A stretch of 13,122 bases of DNA from Actinomycetota bacterium (GCA_002731665.1 PCCJ01000123.1:1-13122); one strand, 5' to 3'. Counted from the stretch's first letter, positions 6,416 to 13,122 are shown. The notes: generated from the sequence alone by a model not told the origin. Numbers and translations: made by a program.

Positions 6416-7824
6416 GCTGCGGTTCCGCCAACTGTGAGGGCGCTAACTCGCAACGTTGGCTGGCCATCGCCAACCGGAACACCTTGTCCATCTTTTCCGC
6501 AAGTGCCAGGGCTTCCCATAGCAAAATCGTTGGCGATCACGTCAATATTTTTCAAAACTTCGGGACCATTGCCAATCAGATTACCCTCTCGGAGGGGCTC
6601 AGTAATTTCGCCATTTTCTATCAAATATGCCTCAGTCATTCCAAATACAAAATCACCAGTAGCCGTGTTTACTTGACCCCCTCCTAGCTGGGCAACATAA
6701 ACACCGTGAGTTGTATCAGCAATAATGTCGGCTGGTTCAGTTTCCCCGTTTGTAACAAATGTATTGGTCATACGCACCATAGGCAGGTGTTGGTAGCTCT
6801 GCCGTCTGCCATTTCCTGAAGGAACACGACCAGCATCTTTAGAACGCAGGTGATCCCACATGTAGTCGGTTAATACACCATTCTCTATTAACGTGTTACT
6901 TTGGGTAAAAGCTCCTTCATCATCAATGGTAAGGGCTCCCCACTCCACGCCCATTGTCCCATCGTCAATCAGCGTTACAAGCGGAGAAGCCACCTGCTGC
7001 CCAATTCGGTCTTTGAACACAGAAGCACCTTTTTTTACTAAATCAGCTTCAAGCCCATGGCCGCATGCCTCATGAAAAAGCACCCCTCCGCCGCCATTTT
7101 TGATAACCACGGGTAACTCACCGCTGGGTGCAGGACGCGCTCGAAGTTTTGTTATCGCTCTGGCTGCAGCTCGTTCTGCCAGCTTCTCTACATCATTTTC
7201 TTCGAACAGTTCATAGCCAACTGTATACCCCACTGTTTCTCGGCCCGTCTGCAGGCCTTGATCACCTGTTGCTACGCAATTAACTGAAAAAAGAGTTCTC
7301 ACTTGATCATCCGCCCGGAAGACCCCGGCAGTATTAGCTACTAGAATTCGCCTCCGTCCCTCGGAATATCCAACTGTCACTTGAGAGATCGCTCTACCCG
7401 CTGAACGCGCTGCTTCATCCGCTCTGCGTAAGAGTGCCACTTTGGCTTCTTTCGACACGAGATTTGGAAGCATCTTGACACGAGTAGAGGCAAGGCCATT
7501 TCCGTTAAGAGCAACTAAGGTTGTCTTAGACGAGCTAGTCGCCGCTGAAGCAGCTACTTCAGCGGCGTCTTTGAGCCCCTCGGAGCTGAGATCCGACGTA
7601 TGGGCAAAACCCGTAATTTCTCCAACAGTGACTCGGATACCCACGCCGCGATCCCTGCTGGAAGACATGGAGTCGACACGGCCCTCGTCGAAGCTAGAGC
7701 TAGCACTCTGGCGATCTTCAGCGAACAATTCTGCCCACTCACCACCCTTTGCAAGGGCGATTCGTAAAGTTGTTTCGACAAGGGCGGGATCTAACAAAGG
7801 CTCGGGAGCGAAGTCTTCTGACAT
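6412..7824 (-). CDS. tldD: TldD catalytic subunit of the TldD/TldE zinc metalloprotease
   Basis: Catalytic half of the TldD/TldE peptidase. The zinc motif HEACGH is at 251-256, and Cys442 in PGTCGKDGQ matches the conserved third ligand near the C-terminus (Cys454 in the E. coli enzyme). Length 470 is close to the usual 475-480. Other family marks are GVGIRVTVGEITGFAHTS (60-77), NGGGGVLFHEACGHGLEAD (243-261) and the C-terminal block VGDGQPTLRVSALTVGG (452-468). Known substrates are unfolded peptides, the microcin B17 precursor and CcdA; no RiPP precursor or modification enzyme is visible in this window, so here the role may be general peptide turnover. It is first in the run tldD-tldE-PHP-uppP. 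ATG at 7824 is preceded by the purine tract AAAGAGAG. Upstream lies a 218-base divergent region with two inverted repeats. Confidence 0.96.
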   Translation of the reverse strand: MSEDFAPEPLLDPALVETTLRIALAKGGEWAELFAEDRQSASSSFDEGRVDSMSSSRDRGVGIRVTVGEITGFAHTSDLSSEGLKDAAEVAASAATSSSKTTLVALNGNGLASTRVKMLPNLVSKEAKVALLRRADEAARSAGRAISQVTVGYSEGRRRILVANTAGVFRADDQVRTLFSVNCVATGDQGLQTGRETVGYTVGYELFEENDVEKLAERAAARAITKLRARPAPSGELPVVIKNGGGGVLFHEACGHGLEADLVKKGASVFKDRIGQQVASPLVTLIDDGTMGVEWGALTIDDEGAFTQSNTLIENGVLTDYMWDHLRSKDAGRVPSGNGRRQSYQHLPMVRMTNTFVTNGETEPADIIADTTHGVYVAQLGGGQVNTATGDFVFGMTEAYLIENGEITEPLREGNLIGNGPEVLKNIDVIANDFAMGSPGTCGKDGQGVPVGDGQPTLRVSALTVGGTAA

Positions 7825-7851
7825 TGACTCTCTTTCTGCAGAATTTACTCA

Positions 7852-7868
7852 GATTACCCGGGATAATC
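7852..7868. promoter_or_regulatory. 17-bp near-perfect palindrome upstream of tldD, possible operator
   Basis: GATTACCCGGGATAATC is an odd-centred palindrome in which seven of eight arm positions pair (GATTA/TAATC plus CC/GG; one C-A mismatch). It lies 28-44 bases before the tldD ATG, where a repressor site could overlap a promoter. No matching regulator is recognised and no second copy was noticed. Confidence 0.35.
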
Positions 7869-7911
7869 GGTTAGAACCCCTTCAATGGGTTTCAACTTTG
7901 TAAGAATGGGA

Positions 7912-7957
7912 CTACAACAGCGGGTAAGGCAACATTTTGCTAGCGTCAATGTTGTAG
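7912..7957. repeat. Competing inverted repeats in the tldD / PAP2 divergent region
   Basis: One right arm, AATGTTGTAG (7948-7957), can pair with either of two left arms. CTACAACA (7912-7919) matches its last eight bases perfectly, while CAACATT (7930-7936) matches its first seven bases perfectly with an 11-base loop. The two hairpins are mutually exclusive. The rest of the 7825-8042 gap shows no gene and no convincing -35/-10 pair on either strand; a TTGACC at 7968-7973 has no good partner. Confidence 0.45.
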
Positions 7958-8042
7958 TTCAGCTCTATTGACCTTTTAGTTATTCCTGACCAACCTTCAA
8001 CTTTCACAATTTTCTTATGAGTTCCAAAAGCAAGCTCCGTTG

Positions 8043-8840
8043 ATGAAACATCAGACAACTGAAGATAATCACGCTCTGTCTTGGTGGAAGGAACTTCTTT
8101 ATATAGCTGGCTTTTATTTTGTGTATAGCCAGATACGAAATCAGTTTGGTTCAAACGGTTTGTTTGCGGCTACTTCTAGCACAGCCGCTAACAACGCCGA
8201 ACTGGTAATAAAGTTTGAACGTGCTTTAGGGCTCTACTTTGAGGAAGCTGTCCAAACAACATTTCTCAATTTCACTTGGTTCATGTGGGCTTCTAACGTT
8301 TTCTACGGAAGTCTCCATTTCATAGTCACGATCGGAGCAGGCATTTATCTTTACTGGAAATTTCCTTTTCGTTTTCGCCGTTACCGAAGCACGTTAGGAG
8401 CTACAACTGCAATAGCGCTAACTGGTTTCGCCCTTTTTCCGCTCATGCCGCCCCGTCTCTTATCAGCTGAAGCACCGTATGGAGCCAATTTAATTGGATA
8501 CAAATTCGTTGATAGTCTTTCTGAGTTCGGAGGACTTTGGTCTTTCGACTCAGGAACTATGCAAGCAATTTCAAACCAATGGGCAGCAATGCCAAGTCTT
8601 CATTTAGCATGGGCCGCTTGGTGTGTTTACGCTTTGTACCCAATCCTTCGTCGTAAAGTATCTCGCAGTATCTTACTTACTTACCCATTGCTCACTCTTT
8701 TTACGATAGTCGTTACCGGAAATCACTATTGGATAGATGGTATTGCCGGGTTACTTACCCTTGCATTAGGGGCAACAATTGGTAATAGGTTAAACGGTTA
8801 TTGGGGAAGACGCCGTCTAATAACTTCTCTCAAGCTCTAG
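8043..8840 (+). CDS. PAP2-family integral membrane protein (inositolphosphotransferase / lipid phosphatase-like)
   Basis: Membrane enzyme of the PAP2 (phosphatidic acid phosphatase type 2) superfamily, closest in pattern to the Aur1/Ipt1-like branch common in actinobacteria. In 265 residues about six hydrophobic spans are visible (roughly 18-30, 78-90, 92-106, 118-136, 184-200, 210-225 and 232-248). The catalytic motifs are MPSLHLAW at 183-190 (His187) and GNHYWIDGIAG at 226-236 (His228 and Asp232), with FPLMPPRLL at 132-140, frequent in actinobacterial members. The likely reaction is dephosphorylation or head-group transfer on a lipid phosphate at the membrane; substrate unknown. ATG at 8043 was chosen over the TTG immediately before it; no strong Shine-Dalgarno site precedes either. 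It diverges from tldD and lies upstream of dxs, separated from it by a terminator-like hairpin. Confidence 0.86.
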   Translation: MKHQTTEDNHALSWWKELLYIAGFYFVYSQIRNQFGSNGLFAATSSTAANNAELVIKFERALGLYFEEAVQTTFLNFTWFMWASNVFYGSLHFIVTIGAGIYLYWKFPFRFRRYRSTLGATTAIALTGFALFPLMPPRLLSAEAPYGANLIGYKFVDSLSEFGGLWSFDSGTMQAISNQWAAMPSLHLAWAAWCVYALYPILRRKVSRSILLTYPLLTLFTIVVTGNHYWIDGIAGLLTLALGATIGNRLNGYWGRRRLITSLKL

Positions 8841-8868
8841 GATCCTTATAGATAACTGTCCTTTTTTT
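8839..8868 (+). terminator. Probable rho-independent terminator of the PAP2 gene
   Basis: Starting inside the TAG stop, AGGA (8839-8842) pairs with TCCT (8859-8862) and TTAT (8846-8849) pairs with ATAA (8852-8855), with a small internal loop, followed directly by seven T residues (8862-8868). The stem is short and only partly GC, so strength is uncertain, but position and T-run are right. Confidence 0.45.
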
Positions 8869-8871
8869 AAA

Positions 8872-8898
8872 TGTCTGACATAGCTTTAATGTGAGACA
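8872..8898. promoter_or_regulatory. 27-bp hyphenated palindrome upstream of dxs, possible operator
   Basis: TGTCTGACAT (8872-8881) and ATGTGAGACA (8889-8898) are inverted copies with nine of ten positions paired, around a 7-base spacer. It ends 43 bases before the dxs ATG. A TAGAAT at 8920-8925 could be a -10 box, which would place the palindrome just upstream of or over the -35 region. No T-run follows the right arm, so this is not a terminator for plus-strand transcription. Confidence 0.45.
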
Positions 8899-8941
8899 CA
8901 AATAGTTTCTTTCCTTGTCTAGAATTTGGTGACGCTGACCC

Positions 8942-10801
8942 ATGCACCTCGAGAAAATTAAAAGTCCAGGTGATCTAAATCCACTGAATTATAAAGAACT
9001 CGTTGAGCTAGCTGCAGAGATGAGAGAATTTATAGTTCAAGCAGTAGCTAAGACAGGTGGCCATCTCGGCTCTAATCTAGGCGCCGTAGAATTGACGATA
9101 GCTCTTCATCGAATTTTTAAATCTCCACAAGATGTAATTATTTGGGACACAGGGCATCAAACATACGTCCACAAAATGATTACTGGCCGTCAGGCTGACT
9201 TTTCGCAACTTAGGAAACGAAACGGCCTCTCCGGCTATCCGAGCTCTTCAGAATCTGAGCATGACTTCGTTGAGAATAGCCACGCGTCAACATCATTGAG
9301 TTGGGCCTCTGGTCTGGTTACCGGATTTGAACTAACAGGCCAAGAGTCTCGCCGGGCAATCGCTGTGATCGGTGATGGATCAATGACAGGAGGTATGGCT
9401 TTCGAAGCCCTAAATAACCTTGGTCATTATGGTCAAAAGGCAATCATTATTCTAAATGACAATGGTCGGTCTTACGCTCCAACTGTCAGTCGCCTTTCTA
9501 CCGCAGTGTCAAGGCTTCGCCAATCCCCTAACTACTGGAAAGGACGTCAAGCGGTTACAAGCATACTTGACAAAATACCACTTGGTGGAGAAGTTAAACG
9601 AGGGCTCTCTGGCGCTGCTGCAGCAATGAGAGACATGTGGGAACCACCAGCGTTCTTTGAGACTTTAGGAGTTCGGTATCTCGGTCCAATCGATGGCCAC
9701 GACTTCGAAGAGTTAGAATCTGCGCTCCGTTCTGCTGCGACGTATGATGACGGACCCATAGTCGTCCATGTCTTGACAGAAAAGGGAAGAGGGTATGCTC
9801 CTGCGGAAGACGACGATGAAAAACATTTTCATGATATTGCTATATTTGATCCGGCGACTGGGAGCGAATCTGCCAATCACAAAGGCGCGTCCTATACCAA
9901 AACTTTCACAAACATATTGTTGGAGTCAGCCGAGAATGATCCAAAAATCGTTGCTATAACAGCAGCCATGCCCGGATCTACTGGTCTTATACCATTTCAG
10001 AAACGTTTTCCTGATCGTTTTTTTGACGTCGGCATAGCTGAACAGCATGCCTTAACTTCAGCAGCCGGCATGGCTAGAGCCGGCTTGAGGCCAGTCGTAG
10101 CCATCTATTCAACATTTTTGGCAAGAGCATTTGACCAAGCACTCTACGACGTAGGTCTCCACCGTCTACCAGTTATTTTTTGTATTGATCGAGCTGGGAT
10201 CACGGGAGCAGACGGCGCCTCACACCATGGGATATTCGATATTTCCATGTACGCCAGGATTCCTGGGATGACAATATTTGCACCCTCATCTATTCAAGAG
10301 CTTGAAATAATGTTTAGGGAGGCACTCAATATAACGGCCGGCCCAACTGCAATTCGTTGGCCAAAAGGAATTGCTCTGGAGTCTGACTCAACCGGTGCTG
10401 GTTTTGGTGCACGTTCACTATCTATAGGTAAGGATGTGTGCCTGATCTCAGCAGGCAATATGTTGACTCCATGCATGGAGGCAGCAACGATCCTTGGTAA
10501 CGAGGGCATTGAAGTATCGATATGGGATGCACGCGTACTAAAGCCTATAGATCCAAAGCTAATAGCTAATGCACATGGGCATCCACTGGTCGTAACGGTA
10601 GAGGATGGTGTTCGTATCGGAGGCTTTGGCAGTCTCATGTCAGATGCCTTGCAAAGAAGCCCTGGACTGCCGCCAAGGCTTCTTCAATTAGGTGTTTCTG
10701 ACGCCTATATTGGCCATGGAAACGTAGATGAGATACACGCAGAGCTAGGTCTCAACGGATCAGGAATAGCTTCAACTATTCGCAATGCACTAGAATTTTA
10801 G
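8942..10801 (+). CDS. dxs: 1-deoxy-D-xylulose-5-phosphate synthase
   Basis: Thiamine-diphosphate enzyme that condenses pyruvate and glyceraldehyde 3-phosphate into DXP, the entry step of the MEP isoprenoid pathway. The 619 residues match the family. Visible motifs: GHLGSNLGAVE (40-50, with the conserved His41), GHQTYVHK (71-78), SHAS (113-116), the diphosphate-binding GDGSMTGGMAFEALNN (144-159), NDNGRSYAPT (172-181), GPIDGHD (248-254), catalytic GIAEQHA (364-370, Glu367), DRAGITGADGASHHG (416-430) and VEDGVRIGGFGS in the C-terminal domain. NDNGRSYAPT is the variant usually seen in actinobacteria. The ATG at 8942 has only a weak GGTGA upstream; TAGAAT at 8920-8925 could give a very short leader. 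It follows the PAP2 gene by 101 bases but probably has its own promoter. It converges with the thiolase gene. Confidence 0.97.
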   Translation: MHLEKIKSPGDLNPLNYKELVELAAEMREFIVQAVAKTGGHLGSNLGAVELTIALHRIFKSPQDVIIWDTGHQTYVHKMITGRQADFSQLRKRNGLSGYPSSSESEHDFVENSHASTSLSWASGLVTGFELTGQESRRAIAVIGDGSMTGGMAFEALNNLGHYGQKAIIILNDNGRSYAPTVSRLSTAVSRLRQSPNYWKGRQAVTSILDKIPLGGEVKRGLSGAAAAMRDMWEPPAFFETLGVRYLGPIDGHDFEELESALRSAATYDDGPIVVHVLTEKGRGYAPAEDDDEKHFHDIAIFDPATGSESANHKGASYTKTFTNILLESAENDPKIVAITAAMPGSTGLIPFQKRFPDRFFDVGIAEQHALTSAAGMARAGLRPVVAIYSTFLARAFDQALYDVGLHRLPVIFCIDRAGITGADGASHHGIFDISMYARIPGMTIFAPSSIQELEIMFREALNITAGPTAIRWPKGIALESDSTGAGFGARSLSIGKDVCLISAGNMLTPCMEAATILGNEGIEVSIWDARVLKPIDPKLIANAHGHPLVVTVEDGVRIGGFGSLMSDALQRSPGLPPRLLQLGVSDAYIGHGNVDEIHAELGLNGSGIASTIRNALEF

Positions 10802-10829
10802 CTAGATATTCTAAGATCTCAAAAGGCGT

Positions 10830-10889
10830 TAACAGAGCAGCTGCCCGGCTAGTATTCTCAGCAAAGTTGGCCAAACAGCTTCTCTGTTA
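10830..10889. repeat. 60-base inverted repeat between convergent dxs and thiolase genes
   Basis: TAACAGAG (10830-10837) pairs perfectly with CTCTGTTA (10882-10889); after one mismatch, AGCTG (10839-10843) pairs with CAGCT (10876-10880). This gives a 13-bp interrupted stem around a 32-base loop. Neither side is followed by a T-run. It fills the middle of the 129-base convergent gap 10802-10930, in which I see no gene or tRNA. It may stop transcription from either side or be part of a small RNA; both are guesses. Confidence 0.45.
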
Positions 10890-10930
10890 CGTCAAAGTAT
10901 TTACTCAATCCAGTGTTAGCGATCGAGCGG

Positions 10931-12121
10931 TTAACCCAGTTGTGACCCGACAACAGAAACAAATGAGACACATGCTCCCGGCTGACCACCGAGATTGTGT
11001 GTTAACCCAAGAGTCTTATCTGAATCAATTTGTCGTTCTGGCGGAGCTTCTCCGCGTAGCTGCAGCCAACATTCGAACAGCATTCTTAGTCCAGATGCGC
11101 CAATTGGATGCCCAAAGCTCTTCAGCCCGCCATCTGGATTCACGGGCAAATCACCATCGAGATCAAACGTCCCGTTTAGTGCTTCTTTCCACCCAGTGCC
11201 TTCAGATGCAAACCCCAGATCTTCCATAAGAACTAACTCAGTCGGCGTAAAGCAATCGTGTACTTCTGCCATAGCTATTTCGCTACGGGGATCTACAATT
11301 CCTGCCTGCTTGTATGCTTCCTCAGCAGATGCTCGAACTTCTCTAAAAGTCGTGTAGTCATAAGTACTATCCAAAGCTCCCGTTGCGGGACCGGATGAGA
11401 AACTCAATGCTTTAACGTACAACGGTTTGTCGGTGTATTTATGTGCATCTTCGGCACGCACAATAATCGCAGCAGCTGATCCATCTGAAACGCCTGAGCA
11501 ATCAAATATTCCTAGCGGGCCAGCGATCAATGGTGAACCAGAAATTGTTTCTTTTGCAACTTCTTTACGGAACTGCGCCCTGGGATTCAAGGCACCATTT
11601 TTATGATTTTTCCACGCGATTCGCGTTAGCACTTCTTTCATGGTGTCTTCGTCAAGCCCATGTTTCTTAGCGTAGGCAGGGGCTAAGAGACTAAACGTCG
11701 CAGGAGCAGTAATAGTTGAACTGGTTCCATCGCTCGGTGGAGCAGACCCTGTAAGACCCGAGTATCCGCTGTCTTTAAGTTTTTCAACTCCGATAGCCAT
11801 AACAGTGTCATAGGCACCTGATGCAACGGCATAGCAAGCATTTCGAAATGCTTCAGAACCTGTCGCACACATATTCTCTAGACGGGTTACCGGCTTGTAA
11901 TCGATTTGCAATGGTTTGGACAGAGTTAGTCCGGAAACACCGGATGCCATCGTTCCTAACCAGAACGCGTCTATATCATCTTGCACGACGCCAGCCGATG
12001 CATATGCTTCTTGAGCAGCATCGATGAGCATGTCGTCAACGCTTTTATCCCAGTGCTCACCGAAATTGGTGCAACCCATTCCAATAATGGCAACCTGGTC
12101 TTTAATTCCATGTGAGGCCAT
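10931..12121 (-). CDS. SCP2-type thiolase / acetyl-CoA acetyltransferase family protein
   Basis: Thiolase-superfamily enzyme that makes or cleaves a carbon-carbon bond next to a CoA thioester. In 396 residues (typical) the nucleophile is Cys85 in ENMCATGSEAFRNA (82-95), followed by VHDCFTPTELVL (288-299), GHPIGASG (337-344, His338) and HNLGGQPGACVS (375-386, Cys384). The HDCF block and GHPIGASG mark the SCP-x/lipid-transfer and archaeal-type thiolase branch, which typically works with a DUF35 OB-fold partner. Such a partner is encoded directly upstream on the same strand, 51 bases away, as part of a fusion. The ATG at 12121 has AGGGG nine bases upstream (12135-12131), a good ribosome binding site. 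Candidate roles are acetoacetyl-CoA formation, fatty-acid or sterol side-chain beta-oxidation; the sequence does not decide. Confidence 0.88.
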   Translation of the reverse strand: MASHGIKDQVAIIGMGCTNFGEHWDKSVDDMLIDAAQEAYASAGVVQDDIDAFWLGTMASGVSGLTLSKPLQIDYKPVTRLENMCATGSEAFRNACYAVASGAYDTVMAIGVEKLKDSGYSGLTGSAPPSDGTSSTITAPATFSLLAPAYAKKHGLDEDTMKEVLTRIAWKNHKNGALNPRAQFRKEVAKETISGSPLIAGPLGIFDCSGVSDGSAAAIIVRAEDAHKYTDKPLYVKALSFSSGPATGALDSTYDYTTFREVRASAEEAYKQAGIVDPRSEIAMAEVHDCFTPTELVLMEDLGFASEGTGWKEALNGTFDLDGDLPVNPDGGLKSFGHPIGASGLRMLFECWLQLRGEAPPERQIDSDKTLGLTHNLGGQPGACVSFVSVVGSQLG

Positions 12122-12142
12122 GTCATTTATCCCCTGTGTTTG

Positions 12143-12156
12143 CCGCTATTAAGCGG
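12143..12156 (-). promoter_or_regulatory. Small intercistronic hairpin between the fusion gene and the thiolase gene
   Basis: CCGCT and AGCGG form a perfect 5-bp stem with a 4-base loop. It sits after the fusion stop codon and eight bases before the thiolase ribosome binding site, with no T-run. It could stabilise the upstream message end or tune downstream translation; too short to be sure. Confidence 0.3.
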
Positions 12157-12172
12157 ACTTGTAACGTTCCAC

Positions 12173-13122
12173 TCATGAGCTGAGTGGGCGAGCTTTCCAA
12201 AAGTAATTATGAATTCCCTCGGCTGTGAATAGCCTTCTAAAAGTCATTTCCACGCGACCACCTATCTCAACCGCTCCCGGATCTACATCCGTCATCTCAG
12301 CCTGAAATCTGCCTCCCCCGTCGTAGTCAATAACTACTGCTACGACCGGCGGCGATAGAGAGTACGCAAGGCGGTCTATTGTGAAGGTGGCAATCGTCGC
12401 CGGAATATCAGCCATTCGTATTCGTTCCATGTCATCTACAGAGCCCCCGGACATTGAAACCCTCATCGGAGGCAAGTGAATTGCCCCAGAGGATCGGTCT
12501 CGAGAGCCTACGAAAGCATATTTCCAGTCCTGTGAGCGAAAAGCTGGTGGAGCGCCCGGCCGGTCTGGGTCAGGTCTCCTAGGTGGCTCACGATCTAAAA
12601 ACCCTCTCCAAGTCAGATAAAGATTATAATCCAACGAGTTATTTCCCTGCGCTATCTGTGATTCCACAGTCTTAAACCGCGTGTAGCTATTAATAGCTTC
12701 TGTGGTTTCCAATATCTGCACGGTAGCGCCATCGGCTAGATGCACAAGCATAATTTTTTCACTAGCCCCAGCGTTATCTAATGCGGAAGCAAGCAAAAGC
12801 CCAATATGAGCAGTGCCGGTGTTACCTATGACTGATTCAAGACCGTCAACAAGTTTGTCTCCAGCTACCCGTGAAAGGCTATTCACGGCCCGGGTATGCA
12901 GCCCTGCAATAATAACTTTGTCTAAATCTTCTAAACCAACATTTGCAGCTTTTAGCGCACGTTCGATGGCCTCATTACCTAGCTCTAAATACGCTTGCTC
13001 GCCAAATCGTTCTTCCCAAATACGGCTGAAAGAATCACCGGGCTGGCGGTAACGATCAAGAAATTCGCCGGTCGCTGATGCGCTACCTAGTGAACGGGCT
13101 ATTACCGGGGAATCACCTTCAT
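12173..13122 (-). CDS. Ketoacyl-synthase-III/HMG-CoA-synthase-like domain fused to a DUF35-type OB fold, N-terminus beyond window
   Basis: The 315 visible C-terminal residues run uninterrupted from the right edge. Residues 1-140 resemble the second half of a condensing enzyme of the KAS III/HMG-CoA synthase fold: DRYRQPGDSFSRIWEERFG (22-40), a candidate catalytic His75 in AGLHTRA, IGNTGTAHIG (98-107, with the conserved Asn) and LADGATVQIL (128-137). A linker rich in Pro, Arg and Asp (177-194) leads to an OB-fold acyl-CoA-associated (DUF35) domain, 195-315. Before the OB barrel, GSRDRSSGAIHLPP (205-218) and MRVSMSGG (219-226) align with the usual zinc ribbon, but Asp208, Ser211, Ser222 and Gly225 stand where Cys is expected; the visible part has no Cys at all. 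The nucleophilic Cys half is outside the window. Same strand as, and 51 bases upstream of, the thiolase. A GTG at 12886 is internal, not the start. Reaction unknown. Confidence 0.78.
   Translation of the reverse strand, partial: EGDSPVIARSLGSASATGEFLDRYRQPGDSFSRIWEERFGEQAYLELGNEAIERALKAANVGLEDLDKVIIAGLHTRAVNSLSRVAGDKLVDGLESVIGNTGTAHIGLLLASALDNAGASEKIMLVHLADGATVQILETTEAINSYTRFKTVESQIAQGNNSLDYNLYLTWRGFLDREPPRRPDPDRPGAPPAFRSQDWKYAFVGSRDRSSGAIHLPPMRVSMSGGSVDDMERIRMADIPATIATFTIDRLAYSLSPPVVAVVIDYDGGGRFQAEMTDVDPGAVEIGGRVEMTFRRLFTAEGIHNYFWKARPLSS

Noticed and set aside
7968..7997. TTGACC as the -35 box of a PAP2 promoter
   Set aside because: No acceptable -10 hexamer occurs 16-18 bases downstream.
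7912..8154. An 80-codon minus-strand frame directly upstream of tldD, considered as a small peptide substrate of TldD/TldE
   Set aside because: It starts at a TTG, runs antisense through the first 112 bases of the PAP2 gene, has no start codon in its non-overlapping part and resembles no precursor family I know.
10802..10930. tRNA or other known RNA gene in the dxs/thiolase gap
   Set aside because: The stem is 13 bp with a 32-base loop; there is no TTCGA-type T-loop, acceptor pairing or anticodon arm.
10867..11357. Plus-strand open frames opposite the thiolase gene
   Set aside because: They are antisense to a well-conserved thiolase and have low-complexity, unconserved-looking translations.
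12884..12886. GTG at 12886 as the start of a separate OB-fold gene
   Set aside because: The frame is open to the window edge and encodes conserved condensing-enzyme sequence upstream of this codon.

Overview
This window looks like an ordinary chromosomal stretch of an actinobacterium, possibly an uncultured, moderate-GC aquatic lineage of the Acidimicrobiia kind. The placement is inferred from three things. The neighbours FmdB / nucleotide-sugar pyrophosphorylase / MoeA match a known actinobacterial order. The DXS has the NDNGRSYAPT variant of the thiamine-diphosphate motif that I associate with actinobacteria. The PAP2-family protein carries the actinobacterial-looking FPLMPPRLL segment. GC looks like mid-40s percent by eye; I did not compute it. 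There is no rRNA, tRNA, CRISPR array, insertion sequence or phage gene that I can see, and no intergenic gap over 300 bases.

Layout. (A) Bases 1-2938, minus strand, is a three-gene run: a UDPGP-family nucleotide-sugar pyrophosphorylase, then moeA, then moaA (cut by the left window edge). A small FmdB-family zinc-ribbon gene (3063-3407, plus) diverges from it. (B) Bases 3446-7824, minus strand, is a compact run transcribed tldD, tldE, a PHP-domain phosphoesterase, uppP. tldD and tldE overlap by 4 bases. (C) Bases 8043-10801, plus strand, hold a membrane PAP2-family protein followed by dxs, with a terminator-like hairpin and a 27-base palindrome between them. (D) Bases 10931-13122, minus strand, hold a protein with a ketoacyl-synthase-III/HMG-CoA-synthase-like half joined to a DUF35-type OB fold (its N-terminus lies beyond the right edge), followed by an SCP2-type thiolase.

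How the genes fit together. MoaA and MoeA are the first and last classes of step in molybdenum-cofactor assembly. TldD and TldE form a zinc metalloprotease pair. UppP recycles the undecaprenyl carrier of cell-wall synthesis, DXS starts the MEP pathway that builds that carrier, and the PAP2 protein probably acts on a lipid phosphate or phosphoalcohol head group; this functional grouping is inference. The thiolase and the synthase/OB-fold fusion probably work as a physical pair in acyl-CoA carbon-carbon bond chemistry.

I found no clear new multi-gene system. The points most worth a second look are: the OB-fold fusion in which all four expected zinc-ribbon cysteines appear replaced, a UDPGP-type enzyme where actinobacteria usually keep GalU, a non-standard CX4C knuckle in the FmdB protein, and several well-formed inverted repeats in intergenic regions, two of them with competing or operator-like geometry.
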